Shown piece by piece: positions 7,082-17,370 of a stretch of 21,420 nt of DNA. The notes beneath the pieces are model-generated. The model searched no databases. It was not told the origin of the DNA and saw only the letters and a program-made list of their open reading frames with translations. How positions within the stretch are numbered: position 1 is the stretch's first letter; every line of letters starts with the position of its first letter. Both the position numbers and the translations under genes were made by a program. The DNA is from CAZFVY01 sp964522665 (GTDB taxonomy: Bacteria > Verrucomicrobiota > Verrucomicrobiia > Limisphaerales > CAZFVY01): contig CAZFVY010000119.1 in the NCBI GenBank assembly GCA_964522665.1, forward strand, positions 1 through 21,420, given 5' to 3'.

Positions 7082-9448
7082 ATGCAATGCGACCAGTTTT
7101 TGCCCGCTTGGGGCGGCCGGTCCGGGTGGTGCCGGGCCGTTTGGGGAGCGGGAATCTGTCTCTGCCTCTTCGTACGCGCGGGCCGCGCGGAGGATGTTAC
7201 CAACCGTTTCGGGTTTGGCGGGCCTGAGATTTTCCCCATCGATGCCGGGATTGGCCAAATCCATGCCGCCGACCTAAACGGTGACGGCTTGCAGGATTTG
7301 GTCGTGGTCAACAACGCCCGTTCGCGCATCACGATCTTATACAACCAAACCGGCCACACCAACCTCGCCGCCGCGCGGGCAATCGTCGGCAAAGAAGAGT
7401 TGAATGAGTTGCCGCCGGACGCCCGTTTCCGGATCGAATCGATCGCCTCGGAAAAACGAATTTCCAGTTTAGTGGTGGCCGACCTGAACGGCGATGGCCG
7501 CCCGGACTTGGCCTACTACGGGGAGCCGAAGGAACTGGTCGTGCAGTACAATCTCGGCACGAACGGCTGGAGCACGCCCAAGCGCTGGCCGATCGATGAC
7601 GGGCAGTTGACGCCCAACGCGCTCGTCGAGGGCGATCTCAACGGCGACCACCGCACCGACCTCCTGTTGCTCGCGGAGAATTTCGTCTATTTCCTGCCGC
7701 AACAAGCCGACCATACCCTCGGGGAACCACAGAAAATCCCGTTCACCGACGTCGTGAAGGCGATTCAGGTGCTCGATATCGACGGCGATGGCCGCAATGA
7801 CCTGCTGCTCGTCAATTGGGACAGCGCGGCTCCTTTCCGTTTCCGGTTGCAGAATGAGGTCGGACAGTTGGGGCCGGAAATCCATTTTCCGTTCCCTGCG
7901 ATCCGCTCGTATTGGGCCGACGATCTGGATGGCGATCACAAGACCGAGATCGTCACGATTGCCCAGCAATCGGGCCGCGCGCAGGTCGCGAATTTTCAGC
8001 GCAAACCGGCGGAGCCGCTCTCGGGTGTCTTCAAGGCGGGCCAGTTCCAGGCGTTGGCTCTCAATAAAACCACCAAAGGGCGCCGTGGTTCGGTTTGGGC
8101 GGACGTCAATGGTGATGGCCTCGCCGACCTGCTCGTGGCCGAGCCGGACAGCGGCCAACTGACGATTTACCTTCAAAAGCGGGACGGCTCGCTCGCCGCC
8201 GGTAAGACCTTCCCCGCGTTCACGGGGATTAGCGAGATCGCGGTCGCCGATTGGGATGGCGACGGTCGTCCAGAGATATTTCTGTTGAGCGCGGACGAGC
8301 GGGTCGTCGGCGTGACTCAATTCGACCGCTCGGAGCGAGTGCCGTTTCCGAAAATCATTCCGATGGAAGGGCGGCCGCTCGCGTTGGCCGTCGGGGTTTT
8401 GAGGGGTGAGCCGGGGGCCAAACCGACGCTGGCCGTGTTGCTCGATCAAGATGGCAAGCGCGAGTTGCGGCTACGTTCGGCGAATGGCCAGAGCGTCTCC
8501 CAAAAACTAGGCGAGAATTTCAAGTCGAATCCCTCTTCGTTGACCATGCTCGACGTGGATCAGGACGGTTTGATGGATTTGGTGATCCTCATCCCCTACG
8601 AAAAGATCAAGATTCTACGCCAGGTCGCGGACAAACCGTTCGAGGAAATCGACGTCGCGCCGCCCGGCGGCAGCGTCGAGCAACCCTGGTTGAGCGTCGC
8701 GGACGTCGATGGCGACGGGAAACCCGAGCTGCTGCTGGCGCAGAAGAACTTTTTGCGCGCCGTTTATTTGCAGCGGGAATCCGCCAACGCCGGTACGACC
8801 AATCTCCCGCCGTGGGCCTTTACCGTCAAAGAACAGATCAATGGCTCCTCCAGCAGTTCCCGGATCATCGGGGCCGCCGCGGCGCCGAACGGCACGAACG
8901 CGATCGCGTCGCTGTTCCTCTTGGACGCCGAACGAAAGTCGCTCACTTTGTGCGAGCGCGATCACGCCGGCGTCTGGCAGGTGGTCCGAAACCTTGCCTT
9001 GCCGATAACTGATTTCACCAGTCTCCGGACGATTGCCCTGGGCCGTTCCGGGCCAGCCAACACGGTCGCGTTTCTCGGGCTTAACCTGGTGGCGTGGATG
9101 CCTTTAAGTGGGGAAACCTGGGAATTAACCGAATTAGACGGCTACGAAACGCCCATTAAGGGTGGGTTCCTTAACGACGTCGTTTCGGGCGATCTCAATC
9201 ACGACGGGCGCAAAGACCTGGTTTTCCTGGAAACCGCGAAGAATTATTTGGATCTGGTCACGTTCGAGAAACCGCATCAACTCGTGCCCGCCAATCGCTG
9301 GCAGGTCTTTGAAGAACGGACGTTTCGCAGCCGCCGCGTCGATGGTCCGGAGCCGCGCGAAGCGTTGGTCGCCGACCTCACCGGCGACGGCAAGAATGAT
9401 CTCGTCGTCGTCGTCCACGACCGAATTCTTCTCTATCCGCAAGAATAG
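7082..9448 (+). CDS. Secreted FG-GAP/VCBS-repeat protein with eleven calcium-loop motifs
   Basis: From ATG 7082 this encodes 788 aa. A signal peptide of ~35 residues includes AVWGAGICLCLFV and ends near AGRA/ED. The body contains eleven D-x-[DN]-x-D-G-type loops followed by a hydrophobic strand, at about residues 62, 132, 183, 231, 279, 340, 388, 490, 540, 702 and 763; examples are ADLNGDGLQDLVVVN, VADVDGDGKPELLLA and VADLTGDGKNDLVVVV. Such FG-GAP/VCBS loops bind calcium and usually build a seven-bladed beta-propeller. Eleven loops over this length suggest more than one propeller or an irregular one. Wider gaps near residues 400-480 and 560-690 may hide diverged blades. The mature protein is predicted to be periplasmic or extracellular; ligand unknown. 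Upstream in-frame ATGs exist at 6941, 7052 and 7070. I prefer 7082 because it places the signal peptide nearest the N-terminus and follows a GGCGGG run. Confidence 0.8.
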   Translation: MQCDQFLPAWGGRSGWCRAVWGAGICLCLFVRAGRAEDVTNRFGFGGPEIFPIDAGIGQIHAADLNGDGLQDLVVVNNARSRITILYNQTGHTNLAAARAIVGKEELNELPPDARFRIESIASEKRISSLVVADLNGDGRPDLAYYGEPKELVVQYNLGTNGWSTPKRWPIDDGQLTPNALVEGDLNGDHRTDLLLLAENFVYFLPQQADHTLGEPQKIPFTDVVKAIQVLDIDGDGRNDLLLVNWDSAAPFRFRLQNEVGQLGPEIHFPFPAIRSYWADDLDGDHKTEIVTIAQQSGRAQVANFQRKPAEPLSGVFKAGQFQALALNKTTKGRRGSVWADVNGDGLADLLVAEPDSGQLTIYLQKRDGSLAAGKTFPAFTGISEIAVADWDGDGRPEIFLLSADERVVGVTQFDRSERVPFPKIIPMEGRPLALAVGVLRGEPGAKPTLAVLLDQDGKRELRLRSANGQSVSQKLGENFKSNPSSLTMLDVDQDGLMDLVILIPYEKIKILRQVADKPFEEIDVAPPGGSVEQPWLSVADVDGDGKPELLLAQKNFLRAVYLQRESANAGTTNLPPWAFTVKEQINGSSSSSRIIGAAAAPNGTNAIASLFLLDAERKSLTLCERDHAGVWQVVRNLALPITDFTSLRTIALGRSGPANTVAFLGLNLVAWMPLSGETWELTELDGYETPIKGGFLNDVVSGDLNHDGRKDLVFLETAKNYLDLVTFEKPHQLVPANRWQVFEERTFRSRRVDGPEPREALVADLTGDGKNDLVVVVHDRILLYPQE

Positions 9449-9453
9449 CCTTT

Positions 9454-9469
9454 CCGCGCTGGCGGTTTT
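9454..9469 (+). terminator. Weak terminator-like hairpin
   Basis: CCGC, GCTG, GCGG followed by TTTT begins six bases after the FG-GAP stop codon. The position and T-run suit an intrinsic terminator, but a four-base stem is short, so this is tentative. Confidence 0.25.
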
Positions 9470-9727
9470 AAGCAAGGTCTCGCCCGGCTCCCTTCCTACC
9501 ACACGTGGGCTGGGAGAGGCGACCGCGGCTGGCGAGAGGTTTGGCCTTGTGGTCTGGCGCGAGCGACGAGCCTATCGGTACGGGTCCGTCGGGACAGGGC
9601 GTCGAGGCTGGCGCCAAAAAGAACTGCCGCCCTGGGCGTTGCGCCGGATTTGGTCGGTGGATTCGTGACGCCTCCGTCAACCCCTCCCCCGCGGGGATCC
9701 TCTTTCGTTGCGCCTGATACGGTTTCC

Positions 9728-9793
9728 AGAGTTATTCATCCGCCGGCGAGGAGAGCCCACGGAAGCTCCCCGCAGCCGGTGGTGAATAACTCT
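9728..9793. repeat. Long inverted repeat with 19-20-bp arms
   Basis: The left arm AGAGTTATTCATCCGCCGGC (9728-9747) and the right arm GCCGGTGGTGAATAACTCT (9775-9793) are reverse complements over the outer 11 bases and the inner CCGGC, with a small mismatch/bulge between. They enclose a 27-base loop. The outer arms include TTATTCA, which resembles part of the DnaA-box consensus TTATNCACA, in opposed orientation. There is no T-run after it. A structured RNA, a paired protein-binding site or a small mobile palindromic element are all possible. Confidence 0.6.
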
Positions 9794-10118
9794 GCGGTGA
9801 AAAACAATTTGCGACCGGTTAAGGTGAACGCTGGCCGCATCGCTCGCCACCGCCCAAACCCGACGAAACGAATGATCGGTTATTTTTCCGGCACGACCCA
9901 AGCTAGATTATTTCGGGAGCAATTTTGGTTCGGAATCAAATCTCGCCCGACGTCGCGGGCCGGATTTCGGAGGGCGGAGAAGCCGAGCCGGGAAGGCTTG
10001 GCCACGATGTGCGCGTCGGATGCAACTAATTGACAATATGACCTTTACGTCGCGCTCCAAGCGCGGATTCCGAAGCCGAAGAGGCGGTGACCTGTCGGGG
10101 CGGGAATCGTAGCCGTGG

Positions 10119-10147
10119 TTGACCCCGGCTGGGGGCCTGAGATTTAA
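10119..10147 (+). promoter_or_regulatory. Candidate sigma-70-like promoter, weak
   Basis: TTGACC (10119-10124), a 17-base spacer and ATTTAA (10142-10147) lie about 210 bases upstream of the PA14/Ig gene start and just before an AT-rich patch. The -35 element is good, the -10 is poor. Little is known of promoter consensus in these bacteria, so this is only a candidate. Confidence 0.2.
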
Positions 10148-10354
10148 CGTATTCACAATATTTTTTTACTTTTTTGTTGCCATCCACGTCACGGTTTGGT
10201 TAATTCTCCGCCTGTTCCCAAAACTAGCGAAACGTTTTTGTGACTGGCGACCAAACCAGGCAGACCTTAGAAACCCCACGCACGGGCGGGTGCCGCGTGT
10301 ATGCCTGGCTTGGTAGTCGGCGCGAAAACAGCAGAAATCATTAGAGGAAAACTT

Positions 10355-13300
10355 ATGCGAAGCACGTCTCTCAAAGCGTTTGTCCTTTCGCTGCTCTTGG
10401 TTGGCGTAGGCGTCAACCAGGCATCGGCCGGACACATCATACGGTTGTTCTACGACAATATAACAGGCACTGACGTAAACAACCTCGTTACCAATGCCAA
10501 CTTCCCGAACAACCCGGATGATTCGGAAGACATGCCCTACGTATTCCGGACGCTCGACAATACCGGTGATAACTACGGCAGTTATATCAGGGGCTATATC
10601 CAAGCGCCCTTGACCGGTAACTACAAATTCTTCATTTCGAGCGACGACTCTTCGCGTTTGAATTTGAGCACCGATGAAAACCCGGCGAACCTCGTGACCA
10701 ACATCGCTCACGAACCCGGTTGCTGCAATGGCTACATTGATGACGGCATCCGCAGTTCGGTGCCCATTCCCTTGGTGGCTGGCAAGCAGTACTACGTCGA
10801 AGTCCTCCACAAAGAGGGCGGCGGCGGTGACTATGTCGGCGTTGGCTGGCTACGTCCAGACGGCGTTAAGGACGCGCCGCTGAGCGCGGTTCACCTTTCG
10901 CCTTGGATGGGAACCTTCGGCGGCTCCAATCCGGGTCAGGTGTCCGCGACCAACATCACCGCGCAACCGTTTGACACCAATGTGATCGAAGCGACGACCG
11001 TGACGTTCTTCGTCAACTGCGACGCCACGCCGCCCACGACTTTCCAATGGTACAAGAACGGCGTCGCCGTTCCTGGCGCCAACTTGGCCTACATCAACGT
11101 CGGCCCGGTCAAGCTCGCGAATAATAATGATAAATACTCCGTCGCCGCGACCAACGGCTTTGGCGGCGGCGTTAGCGCCGCGGGCACGTTGACCGTTACC
11201 GCGGATACCACCCCGCCCGCCCTCTCCACCGCGATCACCCATGGCAATCCGAACGGCCTTGAAGTCATCTTCAGCAAGTCGGTCGATATGTCCACGGCCA
11301 CCAACAAGGCGAACTATTCGATCAATAACGGCGTCACCATTTCGAGCATTGTGTCAGGTGGCCCTGATCGGGTTGAGTTGACCACTTCGACCATCGCCAA
11401 AGGCGCCGTCTATACGGTCACCGTCAGCAACGTTAAGGACTTGGCGCAAACGCCGAATCTCCTTCCGCCGAACAGCGCCGTAACCTTCCTTCAAGTCGGC
11501 GGCACGATCACCCATCGTTTCTATCAGCTGAGCACGGTCAATAGCATTGCGGATGTCACCAACAGTTCGATCTATCCGAACAATCCAACCTTCGTCACCT
11601 ACGAGCCTTATCTCGAATATGGGCCGAACGGTTCCAATGGCGTGGGTAACAACTACGGCAACGATCTGCGCGGTTTCATCACCCCGCTCGCCTCTGGCTC
11701 CTACACGTTCTATATCAGCAGCGACGATCAAAGCACCGCCTACCTGAGCACGGATGAAAATCCGGCGAACGCGACGCAATTGTGCGTAGAACCGGTCTGG
11801 AACAACGCCCGGCAGTGGAAGGTCACCTCCCGCCGCAATGCGACGGCCCCCGAAAACATCTCTGCGGCGAAGACCCTCACGGCCGGCAAGAGCTACTTCG
11901 TTTATGTTATCCATCGTGAAGGTGGTGGTGGTGACAGCGTTGGATTGGCTTGGGAAGGCCCTAATCTTCCGACCCTGAACAACGGTGACCCGCCGATTGG
12001 CGCGGCGAACCTCTCGCCTTACACCTCGCTTGGCCCGGTCGTGATTACCAATCAACCGCCCGATCAAACGGTCGCCGAGTTGAATAGCGTAACCTTAAGC
12101 GCTGGCGTTGACGGAACTCCGCCCTACCTGATCAACTGGACGCGTAACGGGACCAACATACCGGGCGCCAACGCCACGAGCTACACCTTCAACACCACGG
12201 CCGCCAATAACGGCGACACGTACGCCATGGGAATTAGCAACGCGTTCAGCAGCGCGGTAAGCCGAACCGTTAAGCTGACCGTTACGGTTGATCACACTCC
12301 TCCAACCATTGTCAGCGCGACCGGCAGTGGCTCACTCACGAACGTGACGATTGTTTTCTCGAAGGCAATCCTCGCCTCCGCATTAACCAACACCGCGAAT
12401 TATGCGATTAGCGGCGGTTTGAGCGTGGCTAGCGCCCGGGCGGTTAATGCCAGCACGGTGTTGTTACAAACCTCACGGCAGACCTCCGGGACATCCTATA
12501 CGGTGACGATCAATAATATCACCGACACGACATCCTCCGGGAATAAGCTCGCAGCGAACGCCACGGTGAAATTCACCGGCTGGGTATTGGCGCGCGGTGG
12601 CGCTCTCCGTGAGCAATGGAATGGCAGTACTGACGTTACGATCTCTTCATTGACGAACGACGTCAAGTATATCGGGGGAGTCCCTGACAGCTCTTCGATC
12701 ATCCCCACGTTTGAAACGAACCTGGGTCAGAATAACTATGGCGACCGTATCACGGCGTTGCTTTATCCGCCGGTTACGGGCGACTACACGTTCTACATCG
12801 CGACGGACGATTACGGCACTCTCTATTTGAGCACCGATGATAATCCGGCCAACCTGAGCCAGATCTGCTTTGAGCCGGTTTGGAACGGGTTCCGCGCCTA
12901 CACCACCCAAAGTCGCCGCGGGACATCGCAGAATGAGTCTGCTCCGGTAACGCTCACGGCTGGCAAGCCCTACTACATCGAATTGCTGCACAAGCAAGGC
13001 ATCGGTGGGGACAACGAAAGCGTAACTTGGGTTTACCCCGGAACGCCTCCGATTACGGATGGCCAGCCTCCGATCCAGGGAGCTTTCCTGGCGACGTATG
13101 TGAATCCGGATGGCGCTGCGGTTACTATAACTGCCAATCCTAAGGACACTACGGTCCAAGCCAATACCCCGGTGACCTTCACGGCTGCCGCGACGGGAAC
13201 CTCCGTGGCCGGTACCAACGTGGTCATCACGTGGCAGCGCGCCGCGCCTGGTTCATCGACGTTCACCGCTATCCCCGGTATCACCGGTGGCAGCTATACG

Positions 13301-14631
13301 ATCCCGTTCGCTTCGCTCGCGGATAATGGCGCGAAATTCGAAGCGGTCGCCACGCTGGCCGGAGTGACGGCCACCTCGACCGCCGCCACCCTGACGGTAA
13401 CCGCGGATACGACGCCACCGAAGGTCGTCTATGCGCTAAGTATCGATGGCGCGAGCATCAACGTGTTCTTTAGCGAACCGATTGACACCACCAGCGGCAA
13501 TGCCGCCGCTAACTATAAGCTCGATCAAGGCGCCACGGTTTCCACCGCGACGGTTCGGGCGAGCAACCCACAATACGTGGACTTGGTGACCTCGCCTCTG
13601 ACGGTCAGCAACACCTACACGCTCACGATTACGGGAGTGAAGGACACTGCTTCGCCCGGAAATAGCGTTGCCGCTGGCACCACTGTGAAGGTTGCCGCGC
13701 AATCCTATCAGGGTGACATCACGATCCTCCCGATCTTGCCGCTCAAGGGTATGTTGCCGCTCGGTTCGAAGACCCAGCGCGGGTTCTATCAGCGGTTCAA
13801 CGAGTCCGGCACGCAACCGAACTCGATTGCCTACGCCGAGCAGCAATTGGCAGGCTTGATCGGACCGAACACCTATCCGCAGAATAACGCGGGTCAATAC
13901 ACCGGCACCCCGATTTCGACTAACATCGAAACCGGCCCGATCAACTACAACGGCGCGCAGAACGCCGACGGCACGGTTCCGGACCAAGCCGATGTGGGCG
14001 GTGACCACTTGTTCCCCGGTGAAATCAACGGGACTGAAATGGACAACTTCGCGATGGAAGCGGACGCCTTCGTCCAACTCACCGCGGGTATTCATCATTG
14101 GGGCGTCAACAGCGACGACGGCTTCCAAGTCTCGGCCAACCCGACGTTGCTCGCGAGCGATCCCGACCAGGTTTCACTCGGCATCTTCAACGGTGGCCGT
14201 GGTTCGACTGACTCGCCGTTCTGGTTCGTCGTTCCGCAGGACGGTCTCTATCCGATCCGCTTGGTCTATGAAGAGGGCGGCGGCGGGTTCAACTGCGAAA
14301 TGTGGGAAAAGGACGTCTCGAACGTCGATCCTAGCACCGGTCCTTGGTACTTGATCAATGGCTCGAACGGCGGCCCGGCGGCCTTCGTCGTCCCGATCCG
14401 GGAGCCCGAGCAGTTCAAGGANNNNNNNNNNCAAGCTCGACGCCTCCTCCGGCGCTCAAGCTGACGTTGGTTAGCGGCGCTTCGGGCTGGACTATTACCT
14501 GGTCTGCCTCCTCGGCTACCCTGCAATCCGCCACAGCGGTCACTGGCCCTTGGGCTGACGTCACCGGCGCGACTAGCCCGACGACTCTCAGCGCGACCGG
14601 CGCGGCCAAGTTCTATCGGCTAAAGCAATAG
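10355..14631 (+). CDS. Large secreted protein with three tandem PA14/Ig-like/Big modules, interrupted by an assembly gap
   Basis: The start at ATG 10355 has GAGG about eight bases upstream and gives a clear signal peptide ending at NQASA/GH. Three modules follow. Each has a PA14-like unit with the marks [SA][ST]DD...LST D[ED]NPAN (residues ~95, 455, 816) and H[KR][EQ]G.GGD (~152, 519, 877). Each unit is followed by an Ig-like domain (QPFDTNVIEATTVTFFVNC, QPPDQTVAELNSVTLSAGV, NPKDTTVQANTPVTFTA) and a second beta-sandwich opening with [DT]TPP, of the bacterial Ig-like/SbsA type. A fourth PA14-like unit (~1120-1355) contains GVNSDDGFQVS and YEEGGGGFNCEMW. The coding frame stops at the Ns. Beyond them it resumes in another frame with TLQSATAVTGPWADVTGA and ends FYRLKQ, a tail I associate with verrucomicrobial exported proteins. 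PA14 domains often bind carbohydrate, so a surface polysaccharide or adhesion role is an inference. The gene ends just before an intrinsic terminator. Confidence 0.85.
14422..14431. other. Assembly gap (ten Ns) inside the PA14/Ig gene
   Basis: Ten Ns separate the end of the fourth PA14-like unit (...REPEQFK) from a Ser/Thr/Pro linker and the C-terminal tail. Coding sequence upstream and downstream is in different frames. Continuity therefore requires the missing length to be 2 modulo 3, which ten is not. The N count is most likely a placeholder. Confidence 0.95.
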
Positions 14632-14650
14632 CCTGACTTAGTTTAATCAA

Positions 14651-14687
14651 CAAAGAGACCGGATGAAAATCCGGTCTCTTTGCTTTT
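14651..14687 (+). terminator. Intrinsic (Rho-independent) terminator of the PA14/Ig gene
   Basis: A perfect 14-bp stem, CAAAGAGACCGGAT (14651-14664) with ATCCGGTCTCTTTG (14669-14682), is closed by a GAAA tetraloop and followed by CTTTT. It starts 19 bases after the stop at 14631. This is the strongest terminator in the window. Confidence 0.92.
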
Positions 14688-14834
14688 AAATTGGCAATGC
14701 CCGCACGAATACGCCGGAATTTGTTTCCGGGGTCTTTGGCCGGATTCTTATCTGATCTATGGGCGAGGTTCCCTTACGCCCGGATTCGCCACCGACGCGA
14801 ACACGCTTTCATAGGGGTGGGGTATTACATCATG

Positions 14835-14923
14835 GGTGGGGCGAGGCTCTGCCGAGCCGTGAATGGTTACGCCACGCCGCTGCCTGCTGTACGGATTCAG
14901 GGCTTGGCGAGCCTCGCCCCACC
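14835..14923. repeat. GC-rich palindromic element, REP/MITE-like
   Basis: The left arm begins GGTGGGGCGAGGCTCTGCCG (14835 onward, to 14858) and the right arm is GGCTTGGCGAGCCTCGCCCC plus ACC (14901-14923). The outermost 15 bases of each arm are perfect reverse complements, and the inner parts pair with one or two mismatches around a 42-base loop. It lies in a ~380-base spacer between the terminator of the PA14/Ig gene and the end of recG, without any gene. The layout is that of a dispersed repetitive extragenic palindrome. I recall similar motifs in verrucomicrobial genomes but cannot verify that here. Confidence 0.65.
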
Positions 14924-15055
14924 AAAGAAACGAATGCTTTTATCGGAGCGTTGCTTGGGGATGTTTGTCGCGAGTCCTATCTATATCCATTTGGCGCTGT
15001 ATCGCTTAGATAAACGAGAGTCGCCGCTGACGGCGCCGCCCACTTGAATTGGGGA

Positions 15056-15070
15056 GGGGCGCTACGCCCC
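15056..15070 (-). terminator. Hairpin just downstream of recG, possible terminator
   Basis: GGGGCG, CTA, CGCCCC lies two bases beyond the recG stop codon on the minus strand. There is no T-run after it in the recG direction, so it is either a weak terminator or another GC-rich extragenic palindrome. Confidence 0.3.
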
Positions 15071-15072
15071 GC

Positions 15073-17088
<2,016 letters not shown>

Positions 17089-17178
17089 CCGCCGCGAAAA
17101 GTCGAAACCGTTCCGTCCCTCGCTCACTAATGAAACGGCGTCGTGGCCGGTGCGGCGCCAAGACAATCGATTGAAAAG

Positions 17179-17205
17179 CCTGCCTCGTTTTTGCCTCGAG
17201 GCAGG
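17179..17205. repeat. Hairpin in the recG/HTTM divergent spacer
   Basis: CCTGCCTCG (17179-17187) and CGAGGCAGG (17197-17205) are perfect 9-bp arms around a nine-base loop. A smaller hairpin, TCTCGC, TT, GCGAGA, follows at 17234-17247. Both lie in the 282-base region between the divergent starts of recG (17088) and the HTTM gene (17371), which should contain both promoters. They could be operator sites or extragenic palindromes. Confidence 0.45.
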
Positions 17206-17370
17206 GGCGTGAGCTCGCTGAGCGCCGGGCATTTCTCGCTTGCGAGAGAGCAAGTAGCCAGCATAGTTAACTCGTCGCCCGACCACGGTTTTCAGCGCGA
17301 ACCTTTACGCCGCGTCCGTAGTCCGGCCGACCGAAGTTTTGCGCCGAATGCCGATGGATAGACGGCGGAC

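Larger units (their letters stand above)
9449..10354. other. Long intergenic region without a supported gene
   Basis: About 900 bases separate the FG-GAP gene from the PA14/Ig gene. Short frames here (for example 9650-10033, plus strand) have no domain, no convincing start and Arg/Pro/Ser-rich shadow composition. The features I can point to are the inverted repeat at 9728-9793, a weak promoter candidate at 10119-10147, and an AT-rich T-run patch at about 10152-10178 that contrasts with its GC-rich surroundings. The ~200 bases before the next start could be a long 5' leader. I recognise no known riboswitch or small RNA. Confidence 0.5.

Noticed and set aside
7469..8449. 326-aa minus-strand open frame
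   Set aside because: It is entirely antisense to the FG-GAP protein, whose calcium loops are unmistakable. It is a typical long shadow in GC-rich DNA.
9650..10033. 127-aa plus-strand open frame in the long spacer
   Set aside because: It has Pro/Arg/Ser-rich shadow composition, runs through the inverted repeat at 9728-9793, and has no ribosome-binding site or domain.
10030..10060. TTGACA at 10030-10035 as a -35 promoter element
   Set aside because: No acceptable -10 element lies 16-18 bases downstream.
10430..13690. CRISPR array or DNA-level tandem repeat suggested by recurring motifs
   Set aside because: The recurrence is at protein level (PA14/Ig modules of ~350 residues) with diverged DNA. 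There are no short regular repeats with spacers.
17089..17286. N-terminal extension of recG to 17286
   Set aside because: The extra 66 residues do not resemble RecG and cross two hairpins. ATG 17088 gives a normal-length protein.
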